NCBI GenBank assembly: GCA_946183145.1
Contig: CAMGZM010000015.1
Span: forward strand, 1-59,005
Reading direction: 5' to 3'
DNA length: 59,005 nt
Source: an uncultured Fretibacterium sp.
GTDB taxonomy: Bacteria > Synergistota > Synergistia > Synergistales > Aminobacteriaceae
The position numbers were made by a program, and so were the translations under genes. The notes beneath the pieces were generated by a model. The model was not told the DNA's origin, did no database searches, and was given only the letters and a program-made list of their open reading frames with translations. Positions 7,223 to 16,183 of this stretch are shown one piece after another (the first letter of the stretch is position 1; each line of letters starts with the position of its first letter).

Positions 7223-8278
7223 AACATCAAAATCATCTATGAAGGCCGCGACATTACGCAGGATATTTCACCGTTCTTAACAGCATTCACATTCACCGAC
7301 AACTCAGGCTCTAAAGCTGATGACATAACATTAACCCTTCAGGACAAAGACTCGTTATGGCTCAAAGACTGGACTGTCTCAAAATCAGACAAAATTTCAC
7401 CGTCAATAATTTCTGACAATGAGGAGCTTTCTTGCGGTACGTTTCAGGTTGACCAGATAGAATATTCAATCCCGCCTCATGTCCTCACGATTAAAGCCGT
7501 ATCATCTCACGTAGCAGGATCATCACGCTTTGAGAAGCACAATAAAGCATGGGAGAATTTCACACTTTCGCAAATCGCAAACGACATTGCATCTGCAAAC
7601 AGTCTCACACTCTTTTATGACGCTGAGGACTTCCCGATAGAGAGGCGCGAACAAATTCACATGGCCGATATGACATTTCTTGTTACGCTGTGCGAGTCAT
7701 TCGGGCTTAATGTGAAAATTTCTGACGGTAAATTAATCGTCTACTCTCTCTCTCAATATGAAGACCGTGAAAGCTCATCGGAAATTTCAGCTGATGACAA
7801 GCGCATAATCTCCGCAAAATTCACCAGCAAATCAGCAAAAATTTTCAGGAAAGCACGCGTGAAATATCATCATCCTGTCAAAAATGAATACTACGAGTCA
7901 GAATATGAGGACGAGAACGAGGAAGGCAGCGAGGAAGAACTCGAAATCTATACCCATGTAGACTCGCAATCGCAGGCCGAAAAAGTCGCACGTGAATCCC
8001 TCATCAAAGCAAACAGCAACGAAATCACCGCTCAAATCACCATGACGGGAGCAAAATTCTTAGCGGGTGTAAACATAACGTTATCGGGTTTCGGAATGTT
8101 CAGCGGGAAATATTTTTGTGAGACTGTTACGCATAATTTCTCGCAAGGTTGGATTACGACTCTTAGTCTCAAAATGGGAGGCGAGTCAAAAAAATCTGTC
8201 AAGACTCGCAAGTCAAAATCATCATCATCACAATCACAAGGAGGGGTAATTCTTGCAGATGATTCACTCGGTTATTGA
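7214..8278 (+). CDS. baseplate hub / late control protein D-like (gpD), non-canonical start
   Basis: About 354 residues. The frame is open from just after TGA at 7208-7210 and contains no ATG, GTG or TTG before residue 150 or so. Yet it encodes the conserved start of the gpD family at once: NIKIIYEGRDITQDISPFL, then TFTDNSGSKADDI, matching the DSRDITGNISDRL and TDNRGFEADQL segments of P2 gpD. An SD (AAGGGG, 7201-7206) points to ATT at 7214 or ATA at 7217 as the start. The ATG at 7207 is in another frame and gives only 11 codons. gpD forms the hub below the spike in the contractile baseplate. The C-terminus is Ser/Lys-rich and overlaps the gpV gene. Confidence 0.82.
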   Translation: MIANIKIIYEGRDITQDISPFLTAFTFTDNSGSKADDITLTLQDKDSLWLKDWTVSKSDKISPSIISDNEELSCGTFQVDQIEYSIPPHVLTIKAVSSHVAGSSRFEKHNKAWENFTLSQIANDIASANSLTLFYDAEDFPIERREQIHMADMTFLVTLCESFGLNVKISDGKLIVYSLSQYEDRESSSEISADDKRIISAKFTSKSAKIFRKARVKYHHPVKNEYYESEYEDENEEGSEEELEIYTHVDSQSQAEKVARESLIKANSNEITAQITMTGAKFLAGVNITLSGFGMFSGKYFCETVTHNFSQGWITTLSLKMGGESKKSVKTRKSKSSSSQSQGGVILADDSLGY

Positions 8279-8933
8279 GCCGTCATGTTTCTTACGGTTC
8301 GGGTACGTCTCTGCTTATGACGCAAAAAGGCACATGGCAAGAGTCATATTTCCGGCCATGAATAACGTTGTCTCGGCGTGGCTTCCTGTATGCGTATCAA
8401 GTTCGGCGGGCAATACTTTCGAGCATCATTTGACCGTGGGGACTCATGTCTCCTGCATCATGGCCGGGGAAGGCACAGAATCAGGCATAATCACAGGCTG
8501 TATTTACGATGACTCTAACAAGCCTCATACAGGCAATGAGAATGTAGAGTGCATAGAGTTTTCAGACGGAACGAGAGTCAGTTATGACCGCGAGAATCAT
8601 TCAGCTGAAATCAATTCTCAGGGCGAAATCACAATATCAGCCCAGAACGCCGTAACAGTAAACGCACAATCAGCTACCGTAAACGCTTCAGGAGATGTTA
8701 CGATAAACTGCGCGGGATTTACAGTTAATGCAGGGGATATGTCTATGAGCTTCAGCCCCTCAAAAAATTTTCTGTCATTAGAGTCGCCCGGCACTACTGA
8801 TATATTCTCGCAGGACAGATTCAGGCTTGAGTCCCCGTCAAAACTCTCTTTCATGTCGGCTGACGAAATCAACATTGATGCAGTACACGCAATCAACATC
8901 CGCGCTAAATCCGTAAATATTGAGGAGGGATAA
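8253..8933 (+). CDS. baseplate spike protein (P2 gpV-like)
   Basis: 226 residues from TTG at 8253 (SD AAGGAGGGG); the ATG at 8259 is the alternative. The N-terminal part is an OB-fold-like domain (FGYVSAYDAKRHMARVIFP, then WLPVCVSSSAGN). The middle carries the family motif with IEFSDGTRVSYD, equivalent to the IRFPDGAVIEYE segment of P2 gpV. The C-terminal third is a run of short beta repeats (EITISAQNAVTVNAQSATV, DVTINCAGFTVNAG), which in gpV forms the trimeric membrane-piercing beta-helix. It overlaps gpD by 26 bases. Confidence 0.88.
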   Translation: MQMIHSVIEPSCFLRFGYVSAYDAKRHMARVIFPAMNNVVSAWLPVCVSSSAGNTFEHHLTVGTHVSCIMAGEGTESGIITGCIYDDSNKPHTGNENVECIEFSDGTRVSYDRENHSAEINSQGEITISAQNAVTVNAQSATVNASGDVTINCAGFTVNAGDMSMSFSPSKNFLSLESPGTTDIFSQDRFRLESPSKLSFMSADEINIDAVHAINIRAKSVNIEEG

Positions 8934-8936
8934 TTC

Positions 8937-9338
8937 ATGCTTGGGAGTATCGGCCCTGTAGAATTTACGGTCTCTGAGTCAGAAGTCAAAACTTTCACGG
9001 AGATGAATTTCACGCACAAAGCCTCGTATGCTTCACACAAGATTATCGCACGCAATGAGCTTGTAGAGTTTACCGGGATTGACGCTTCATCATGCAACTT
9101 GCGTATAGTCTTAAGCACTGACAGAGGGAATGACGTACATAATGACATTGAGTCGCTGAAGGAGCTTTTGACTTCACATTATCCCGCTCCGTTCACATTG
9201 GGGGGTAATGTTATGGGTTCGGGGTTATGGGTTATTGAGACTATGAATGTCGGACTTCAGAGAGTTGATGCTTACGGTAATATATTGATGGCTGATATAG
9301 CTTTAACGTTAAAGGAGTTTTTCGACAATGACATATGA
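8937..9338 (+). CDS. phage tail protein of the gpU family
   Basis: 133 residues, SD GGAGGGATAATTC. The pattern G-x-F/V-F-x-V at the start (IGPVEFTVSESEVKTF), the ELVEFTGID strand near residue 45 and the final beta-hairpin (GLWVIETMN...NILMADIALTLKEF) fit the P2 gpU family, which terminates or caps the tail tube. Unlike P2, where U follows the tape measure, it lies here between V and W. It overlaps gpW by 11 bases. Confidence 0.72.
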   Translation: MLGSIGPVEFTVSESEVKTFTEMNFTHKASYASHKIIARNELVEFTGIDASSCNLRIVLSTDRGNDVHNDIESLKELLTSHYPAPFTLGGNVMGSGLWVIETMNVGLQRVDAYGNILMADIALTLKEFFDNDI

Positions 9339-9645
9339 GACGCTTATCACACAGAATATGACGGTTGACTTTTCGCCGCCTGATTTGCTTTCAGAGGTTA
9401 CACAGAACTTGCGCACGATCATCACAACTCCTAAAGGTAGCGTGCCTATGTTCAGAGATTTCGGGGTTGATGGGGGGATTGTTGATTTGCCGGTTAATTC
9501 TGCACTCGCTAAAATTCAGAGTGATATTATCATGGCCGTAAAGAAATTTGAGCCGCGTATTTCACTCACACATATTAACTTTGAGGGCGATAATGACGGT
9601 AAATTGTGCGTCAGAATAAAATTCAAGCTGGAGGGGTTATCATGA
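9328..9645 (+). CDS. baseplate wedge protein (gpW / gp25-like)
   Basis: 105 residues. The family signature is complete: LRTIITTPKGSVPMFRDFGVD early, and the P..P..S.. equivalent, then the strand pattern ending CVRIKFKLEG. gp25/gpW proteins form the inner wedge of the baseplate and nucleate sheath assembly. The gene starts inside the end of the gpU-like gene and ends 3 bases into gpJ, so it is tightly coupled on both sides. Confidence 0.88.
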   Translation: MTYETLITQNMTVDFSPPDLLSEVTQNLRTIITTPKGSVPMFRDFGVDGGIVDLPVNSALAKIQSDIIMAVKKFEPRISLTHINFEGDNDGKLCVRIKFKLEGLS

Positions 9646-10787
9646 AAAAATCTGACTTGTTCCCGGGACTCGCTGACATAAATTTTGCCGTAAAAGATCC
9701 TGACACTATCACACGCCAAATCATTAACGCTTACGAGAACGCTTCAGGCCGTACCCTCTCACAGTCTGACCCCGTAAGACTCTTCCTCGACTCCATCATC
9801 CTCATCATCATTCAGCAGCGTAACATTATCGACTTGGCCGCTAAAAATAATCTCATCGCTTATGCTGAAGGGGAATATTTAGACCATATAGGAGCATTGT
9901 TCGGCGTTACGAGAAGGGGCGCGGGTCATGCTACTGTTACGGCCATTTTCTTTATCGATGAGCCTCTTACGGGCGCGGATATTATCATACCTAAAGGCAC
10001 TCGCATTACTTCCGACGGCAAAATTACTTTCTCCACTGTCATTGATACGGTTATTCCAGACGGAAATATTACCGCTGTTACTGAATTGATTTGTGATACT
10101 GCTGGTGCTATTGGCAATGGATTTGTTCCCGGACAATTAAACAAACTCGTTGACGTTTTCCCATTCTCATTAACCGTTGAGAGTCTTCACGAGTCATACG
10201 GCGGTTATGACGCTGAGTCTGATGAGGCATTCCGCGAACGCATTCACATAGCCCCGGAGCATTATTCAACCGCAGGACCCGTTAAAGCATACGAGTATTA
10301 CGCAAAGAGCGCAGACAATGACATTATTGACGTTAGAGTCTCCGTTCCTCCTGAAACTTCCCCCGGCCATGTCGATATTTACCCCTTAATGTCAGGCGGT
10401 AATCTGCCCTCTGATGATGTTATCGCTAAAGTTCGTGATACTGTGTCTGCTGATGATATTAGGCCTGATACCGATTATGTGAGTGTCAAGAAGCCTGAAG
10501 TCGTATTGTATCGTGTTGATGTGGATTACTGGATTGATGATGCTCATTCGGCCATGTCGGAAAGTATACAGTCATCCGTGAATAGTGCTGTGAATGATTT
10601 TGTGATGTGGCAACGCTCAAAGCTCGGCCGTGATATTAACCCCTCCGAACTTACCCGCAGGATCATTAACGCGGGCGCAAAAAGATGCGTGATTAATTCC
10701 CCTGTCTTTACGGCGTTAAAGGGCTATGAATTGGCGGTGCTTGAGGGGGATGCGGGGATATCTTTCGGAGGCGTTGAGGAGTCTTGA
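9642..10787 (+). CDS. baseplate assembly protein J
   Basis: 381 residues from the ATG at 9642 (SD GGAGGGG), overlapping the end of gpW. Typical baseplate-J features: a helical N-terminus (ITRQIINAYENASG), the AEGEYLDHIGALFGVTRRGAG motif near residues 75-95, the PKGTRITSDGKITFST segment, and a later GGYDAESDEAFRERI segment followed by the AGPVKAYEYYAKSA stretch. It builds the wedge arms linking hub to fibres. The last 64 bases overlap, convergently, the antisense gene at 10724-11116. Confidence 0.92.
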   Translation: MKKSDLFPGLADINFAVKDPDTITRQIINAYENASGRTLSQSDPVRLFLDSIILIIIQQRNIIDLAAKNNLIAYAEGEYLDHIGALFGVTRRGAGHATVTAIFFIDEPLTGADIIIPKGTRITSDGKITFSTVIDTVIPDGNITAVTELICDTAGAIGNGFVPGQLNKLVDVFPFSLTVESLHESYGGYDAESDEAFRERIHIAPEHYSTAGPVKAYEYYAKSADNDIIDVRVSVPPETSPGHVDIYPLMSGGNLPSDDVIAKVRDTVSADDIRPDTDYVSVKKPEVVLYRVDVDYWIDDAHSAMSESIQSSVNSAVNDFVMWQRSKLGRDINPSELTRRIINAGAKRCVINSPVFTALKGYELAVLEGDAGISFGGVEES

Positions 10788-11116
10788 CCGCGTATCATGG
10801 CCGCTATTCGTTCTACTGCGTCTAATGTAAATGTCATCTGTGAGGGGGGTATTTCAGGCTGAATTTTTACGTCTGGTTTTTCTTTCGGCTGACGAATACC
10901 CATATATGTTACAAGCACGCTTAACAATGCAAATCCTAACGCTATTGCCCATAACATTACATCAAATTTTCCCTCTATCACTGATAATCTTTTGTCCATC
11001 TGAATAATTCCTGACTCGACTCGTTCCATTCGCAACTCGATTTTCCCGACTCGCGTTTCAAGCCTCATTAATCGCCCGTTAATCTCTATCAATATTTCTC
11101 TGTCGGTGCTCGTCAT
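10724..11116 (-). CDS. antisense coiled-coil membrane protein, cassette 5
   Basis: 130 residues from the ATG at 11114-11116 (SD GGGAG, 9 bases away). An upstream ATG at 11125 is too close to the SD. Layout: coiled-coil N-terminus with LIEINGRLMRLETRVGKIEL-type heptads, one transmembrane segment (VMLWAIALGFALLSVLVTYMG), then a Pro-rich C-terminal tail that the other copies lack. The tail ends inside the region that overlaps gpJ, so part of it may have arisen by overprinting of gpJ. Same strand, promoter position and topology as the other antisense cassettes. Confidence 0.7.
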   Translation of the reverse strand: MTSTDREILIEINGRLMRLETRVGKIELRMERVESGIIQMDKRLSVIEGKFDVMLWAIALGFALLSVLVTYMGIRQPKEKPDVKIQPEIPPSQMTFTLDAVERIAAMIRGQDSSTPPKDIPASPSSTANS

Positions 11117-11137
11117 TCTCTTCATCTCCCTTGCTAC

Positions 11138-11143
11138 ATTATA
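11138..11143 (-). promoter_or_regulatory. -10 element of antisense cassette 5
   Basis: The minus strand reads TATAAT, preceded by AAG instead of the TGC found at the other four cassettes. Predicted leader of about 15 bases before the ATG at 11116. It lies directly upstream of the gpI SD. Confidence 0.45.
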
Positions 11144-11159
11144 CTTGAAAGGTGATTAC

Positions 11160-12074
11160 ATGAACGATATTTTCACAGTCTCACTTAACGACATTTCACC
11201 CCCTAATCTCATTCATGACAATAACATTCACAGCATCATAACCGCTTTAGACCCTCAACTTCAGGAAGTCTCACATGACACTCAATCATTGCTCCTTATC
11301 CCCAACATCAAGAATTTACCCGATAATGTTCTCGATAACTTAGCGTTACAGTTCCATTGCGATTTTTACGACCTCGCGCAAGGCCATGACATGAAGATTG
11401 CGGCTGTATCTTCCTCGCTGCATTGGCACATGAAGAAGGGAACTCCCTCCGCTATCATTCAGGCACTGGCGGCTATAGGCATTGACGCAGAATTTATCCC
11501 TTGGTGGGAATTTGACGGAGCTCCGTATACTTTCAGAATCAAAGCTGAGATTACAGGCGATTTCTACAGAGGAGCGGGAAAAGACAGAATCACACGACTC
11601 ATTACCCGCGCCATTAATGAGTCTAAATCTGCACGCTCTTTGATGGTTGACCTTGAGACCGCGTTAAACTTTTCGGAACGTATCAACATTTCCACAGCGA
11701 ATTTTACAGGGCTTCAGGGAAATCAAATTTTGCGTATATTACAGCCTGACAAAATTCATCATAATGTGATATATTCTTCCTGCATCACTGATTTTTCTGG
11801 CACTTTTGCTTTTGGCGTTAATCATTTCAATCACATTGATACTCAGATTCTTTGCGGCAGTCTCAGCTTCACATACTGGAATATCAATACAGGAGTTGAG
11901 ATTAATATCATGATGGATTTGCTGTTACAGTTTGAAGACCGTATACGCAGGCATTTCGACTCGTCCGTCAAATCTCTTGATGAAAAAATTGACTCCCGCT
12001 TTAAAAGTGTTGATGAAAAAATTGATTATGTCATTGAGCTTTTACGCTGGAAGGGAGATGATGAAGAATTATGA
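11160..12074 (+). CDS. tail protein I with C-terminal coiled-coil extension
   Basis: 304 residues from the ATG at 11160 (SD AAAGGTGAT); a longer frame from 11106 runs through the antisense promoter region and is rejected. The N-terminal 200 residues fit P2 gpI: IPNIKNLPDNVLDNLALQFHCDFYD in parts, then KKGTPSAIIQALAAIG and the RAINESKSARS segment. gpI joins fibres to the baseplate. The last 55 residues are an added charged coiled coil with a repeated unit (VKSLDEKIDSRF / FKSVDEKIDYV), not part of the usual family length. It overlaps the fibre gene by 4 bases. Confidence 0.85.
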   Translation: MNDIFTVSLNDISPPNLIHDNNIHSIITALDPQLQEVSHDTQSLLLIPNIKNLPDNVLDNLALQFHCDFYDLAQGHDMKIAAVSSSLHWHMKKGTPSAIIQALAAIGIDAEFIPWWEFDGAPYTFRIKAEITGDFYRGAGKDRITRLITRAINESKSARSLMVDLETALNFSERINISTANFTGLQGNQILRILQPDKIHHNVIYSSCITDFSGTFAFGVNHFNHIDTQILCGSLSFTYWNINTGVEINIMMDLLLQFEDRIRRHFDSSVKSLDEKIDSRFKSVDEKIDYVIELLRWKGDDEEL

Positions 12075-13237
12075 GCGATGGAATGATTCTCACTCAGAAA
12101 GGACGCATTCTCCTCGCTAAAGCTATTACGGGGAAAACTCTCACATTCACACGGGCTTTTGTCGGCACCGGCGATTTGGGGAATAAAGACCCGTTTTTGC
12201 TTGAAGACTTGATTGCGCGGAAATTGTCATTGCCTGTTACGGCCATGCGTACCGCCCAGACTGGAGTCGCCGAGGTTACTGTTGAAATCTCGAACAAGAA
12301 TATTACGCAGGGATTCTTCATGAAGGAATACGGACTCTTTGCGCGGGACCCGGACAATAACGCCGAAATCCTTTACTCGTACTGCAACAAGGGCGATCGT
12401 TCGGGTTACCTTGAGGGATTTGACGGCACTAACCCCGTAAACTTTACGCTAAGTTTCATCACCGTAATTGACCAGGCTCAAAATGTTACGGCCGTAATAG
12501 AATCAGGGTATAATTACGTTACGCATACTTCACTTGATGCGAGGATTGAATCTCTTTTCGCACCTTCCGTGAATCCCGCGGGGTTCTTCGTTTACTCACA
12601 GAATGATGAACGCAGACTCCGCCCTTTACCCCTTCAAGACACCCGCAAATCCATTATGGGACTCACCGACATTAACAGCATCGTAAACAGAGTCGAACGC
12701 CTTGAAGACGCTATCAATCAAATCAATTTGGCCCTCAACGTTCAGGAGATTTTCCCCGGCACTTCTCACTTCATGGCCGAGGACTTCATCAACCCGGACA
12801 CTATAGACTTATACACAGCACAGGTTACGAGCGTTATTGCGGGTGATGACTCAATTGACTGTCTGCCGCTTGAAGGCTTATTGCCCGGAAGCATCTACAC
12901 ATTAACCGACGGAGCTTTATCGGAAGATGTGCAGGTTGAATCTATTTCATACGAGAACGGCATTATGCGCGTGATACTTTATGACCGCGTCAAGAATACA
13001 TACAATCTCCCTAATACACGGCTCATACGCACAACCGCTGATATTCAGCAGGGAAATGCTTACGGCTCAGCAGCCCAGCATAATACGGTGTGGATTCCTT
13101 CTGTTACGTGGCGGGGATTATCGGCTTCAGGCAGTTTCAACGCTCCGTTAGACTCTTCCGTCAGCAATATTGACTCGTTTACGTTTTACGGAAATGCGAC
13201 TCTCAATTCTGACGGCTATTTTACTTTAGGTAGGTGA
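12071..13237 (+). CDS. tail fibre protein, gpH-like N-terminal domain
   Basis: 388 residues, start coupled to gpI by ATGA. The first 150 residues match the N-terminal tail-collar/fibre domain of P2-like gpH: MILTQKGRILLAKAITGK, FTRAFVGTGD, then the FMKEYGLFARDPD and EILYSYCNKGD motifs. A coiled-coil stretch (IVNRVERLEDAINQINLAL) near residue 210 leads into a beta-rich C-terminal region without recognisable homology. Fibres of this type carry the receptor-binding region at the C-terminus. Confidence 0.85.
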   Translation: MSDGMILTQKGRILLAKAITGKTLTFTRAFVGTGDLGNKDPFLLEDLIARKLSLPVTAMRTAQTGVAEVTVEISNKNITQGFFMKEYGLFARDPDNNAEILYSYCNKGDRSGYLEGFDGTNPVNFTLSFITVIDQAQNVTAVIESGYNYVTHTSLDARIESLFAPSVNPAGFFVYSQNDERRLRPLPLQDTRKSIMGLTDINSIVNRVERLEDAINQINLALNVQEIFPGTSHFMAEDFINPDTIDLYTAQVTSVIAGDDSIDCLPLEGLLPGSIYTLTDGALSEDVQVESISYENGIMRVILYDRVKNTYNLPNTRLIRTTADIQQGNAYGSAAQHNTVWIPSVTWRGLSASGSFNAPLDSSVSNIDSFTFYGNATLNSDGYFTLGR

Positions 13238-13242
13238 TTGAC

Positions 13243-14712
13243 ATGTATACGCGCAAAGTTTCAACGGGCATATTATCACTCGTACATTTCGACTTCCCTC
13301 ACTATTACGCGCTTAATTCGGGCCTCAAAGACGAAATACCAGGCAACTCTTGGTACATTGCCGGTAATGCTAATTTCGCGGGTAAATATCAGCCTGTTGA
13401 CGTCGTAATCTCTAACGCTCCGAAATTCGGTTACAGATGCTTGTACACTCAGAGCAATTCAGATTATATTTTTTCAAGAGGCTTAACGGGAACGGTTAAC
13501 TCTTTATGCGCGGAAATTTGGCTTAACATTCAATCGTCTACAACAGGGAATATTTTTGCGGCCATGAATGCAAGTGATGAAATTTTCTCTTTATCGGTTA
13601 CTGCTTCCCGCAATGTCAAATTTTCCTCCAACAACTGGAATATTACAGTCACTTCCGATAATGCCCTCTCGTTAAACTCTTGGCATCATATCAGGCTCGC
13701 TATCTCAAACAGGACTGTTACAGTTTATGCTGACGGCGTGCAAATTATTTCCACTAATACTGACGTTGAGTCTGTTACGTTTACGATGATAAGAATCGGC
13801 GGGGCTAATGCGTTATATGACGAGTTCATTTTACGCGATAACATTCCTACATTCACCGTTACTTCTCAGCCGTATAATCTTGCGCTCGACATCACAAAGA
13901 TGGGCGGGTTTGGCACGGGCAGGGACGGAGAATTGATTATTGACACGGGCAATGTCGCCATCAATACTTGCGGCCATGTTACGGCGGTTAATGCCAAGAA
14001 TTTCACGCTGGCTTTATTAACGTATGCTACCTATAAGCCTGTAAAGGAAATTAACGCGGGCGATGAAGTTATGTTCCTCGTATTGCAGAAATCTTCCGGC
14101 CCTGATGAATTATGCGGCCTTTACGCTTTCAGAAATATTATCTCTGTTGACGGCAAAAATTTTTCGGTTGACGCTCCTGTTAATGATGAGTTTGACATGG
14201 CCGAAGCCGTGAACAATTACAACGTTTACTGCTACAAGATACCGCATTTCTCAAAGGCTGATATTTCCGCTAACCTGCTCACCAGACATTACGTTATTGC
14301 TTTCAGGTGCTCAGGGGACGTAAATTTTACGGGCGGGACTAAAGCTCAAGACGGCACTGTTACAGCTCGGAGCGACACGCATAATCTCACGCATTCAGAT
14401 TTGCCCGACAGAATGATTCCGTCATTAGGCAACATCATTATCACATGCGGCGGGAAATTCACTGCTCCTGAAGGCGCGAGACTCGGCCATGAAAAAGCAG
14501 GCACTATTACACACCCTGCTGGTTACGGCGGCAGAGTCATCAACGGCGAAAACTGCATCATGATTCCTTATTCACCGTCTTCAACCGCTTACGGATTCAA
14601 CATTCTCATTGCCGCAAAAAGATTAGCCATTGACGAAAACGCTTTAGCTTACGGCGCGAGGGCTACTAACTGGTATTCAGGATTATGCTATCTGGCAGGT
14701 GATTTAGCTTGA
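13243..14712 (+). CDS. LamG/concanavalin-like tail fibre or adhesin protein
   Basis: About 489 residues from the ATG at 13243 (SD AGGTGATTG); GTG at 13234 is the alternative. Residues about 15-200 have the alternating strands of a LamG-like jelly roll, including LCAEIWLNIQ, the SWHHIRLAISNRTVTVYADGVQI segment and LYDEFILRDN. This fold commonly binds carbohydrate and occurs in phage tail tips. The C-terminal part (from about residue 370) is beta-rich and contains a GGKFTAPEGARLGH segment. It overlaps the next gene by 4 bases. Confidence 0.6.
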   Translation: MYTRKVSTGILSLVHFDFPHYYALNSGLKDEIPGNSWYIAGNANFAGKYQPVDVVISNAPKFGYRCLYTQSNSDYIFSRGLTGTVNSLCAEIWLNIQSSTTGNIFAAMNASDEIFSLSVTASRNVKFSSNNWNITVTSDNALSLNSWHHIRLAISNRTVTVYADGVQIISTNTDVESVTFTMIRIGGANALYDEFILRDNIPTFTVTSQPYNLALDITKMGGFGTGRDGELIIDTGNVAINTCGHVTAVNAKNFTLALLTYATYKPVKEINAGDEVMFLVLQKSSGPDELCGLYAFRNIISVDGKNFSVDAPVNDEFDMAEAVNNYNVYCYKIPHFSKADISANLLTRHYVIAFRCSGDVNFTGGTKAQDGTVTARSDTHNLTHSDLPDRMIPSLGNIIITCGGKFTAPEGARLGHEKAGTITHPAGYGGRVINGENCIMIPYSPSSTAYGFNILIAAKRLAIDENALAYGARATNWYSGLCYLAGDLA

Positions 14713-16166
14713 ACATTTCAGCACAAGACAATCTCATTTACACGCTTGATACTTTGTCGCACGATTCTTACGGCGTTATCATCTCAAAACCTGACAACGG
14801 CATCGATTGCAGAAACGCTGACAAGGTCAACAAACTCATCATTACCGCTAATCAGCCTTCAGGAACGGGGATATTCTTCGCATTCAATACGGGGGATGAT
14901 TGGTTCAGGCTCGCAAATGACGGCACTGCATTTTACATCTCACATGATACGCCGGATTTTGAGACTCTAAGATCAGCAGGAAATTCCGTATCACAGCTCA
15001 ATGCCATAACAAACATTCCTGCGTTCGTAAAATCTCTCGTGCGGGTTGCTATCGCTGTTTCATCTCCTGACCCCGATAATTTCGTCCCTTCCGTCAAAAT
15101 TTCTGCTGATTGCTCCGTCTCGTCTCAAACCCTGTATTACACCGAGTACTCTCCTGTTTACGATTTGGGCGATAATGCAGTGATTTCGGAACTACTTTTT
15201 GACACGGTTAAAGCGTCAGGGGGAACGGTTGACGTAACCGCGAAAATCATACGGCCTGACGATTCAGAATCCTTATGGCTCACTCCTGAACAGTTACGTG
15301 GCTCGCAGGCTAAAGCTGTTCAGGTTAAGGCTGTCTACTATGCTCCTACACCGGGCGTTTCTTCCGCTAAAATCTCGCAGTTATACATCAACTATTACCG
15401 TAACAGCTCCGCAGTCCCTTCCGCTACTGGTAGAATTTTCTCCTTGACTCAGGACTGGTACATGAGCATAAAATCAGCCCGCGTTAATATCAGGCATTCG
15501 GCACTTGATGAGTCTACGATGAAAGTTTATGCGGCGTTCAGGAAATCTCCCGGCCATGTCATAAAGGAAAATTTAGGTGTTTCAACTGGTGAGCGCAAAA
15601 CATTCCAGCTTTCACATACAGGCGGGATTTTATTCGACAGCGTTAAAATTTTTGCTGACAATCAACAGCTTTTCACGGGCTACGATATCAACGGTGAATC
15701 TGCTCGCGTTACCGTTACGGCTCCTGAAGGTTGTATCATTACAGCGTCCTATGATTACGGTTACGAGCGTGAAATTTGGCGCGAAATGACTCTCACTTCA
15801 CGGGTCTCACTTGACGATTACGACATGAGCGAATACAGGCTTGACACTGAAGGAGGGTTTTCCGTAAGCGCATTCATGATTGAGACTTCCGGGACATCAG
15901 GCCATTATCACAGCCAAACTTTAGGACTCGGAACAGGGTATCCTAAAACATACAAGCTGTTGCACAGGGCTGTTAAAACTCCTTACGTTGCATACGGTGA
16001 TGAAACTCACAATACAGCCTCTCTTGACCCTAAGAATTACGCGCTTCTTGAGGATACAAGATTATTCAGGGTCGCCGCTCCTGCTGGGGTATATATACGG
16101 TGCAATTACGACTGGCAGTCTGAACCCGTCAGAATCTATCAAGTTACTGCTTCATACACTGACTGA
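14709..16166 (+). CDS. tail fibre / distal tail protein, unknown family
   Basis: 485 residues starting at TTG (14709) behind AGGTGA; the TTG overlaps the stop of the preceding gene. The protein is almost entirely beta-rich. Two related segments near the C-terminal half (LGVSTGERKTFQLSHTGGI near residue 290 and LGLGTGYPKTYKLLHRAV near 400) are each followed by a short strand ending in a ...YDYG / ...YDWQ turn. This suggests a duplicated beta-sandwich domain. No enzyme motif is visible. Position between two fibre-type genes supports a structural role. Confidence 0.6.
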   Translation: MNISAQDNLIYTLDTLSHDSYGVIISKPDNGIDCRNADKVNKLIITANQPSGTGIFFAFNTGDDWFRLANDGTAFYISHDTPDFETLRSAGNSVSQLNAITNIPAFVKSLVRVAIAVSSPDPDNFVPSVKISADCSVSSQTLYYTEYSPVYDLGDNAVISELLFDTVKASGGTVDVTAKIIRPDDSESLWLTPEQLRGSQAKAVQVKAVYYAPTPGVSSAKISQLYINYYRNSSAVPSATGRIFSLTQDWYMSIKSARVNIRHSALDESTMKVYAAFRKSPGHVIKENLGVSTGERKTFQLSHTGGILFDSVKIFADNQQLFTGYDINGESARVTVTAPEGCIITASYDYGYEREIWREMTLTSRVSLDDYDMSEYRLDTEGGFSVSAFMIETSGTSGHYHSQTLGLGTGYPKTYKLLHRAVKTPYVAYGDETHNTASLDPKNYALLEDTRLFRVAAPAGVYIRCNYDWQSEPVRIYQVTASYTD

Positions 16167-16183
16167 AAAAAGGAGGTTATATT

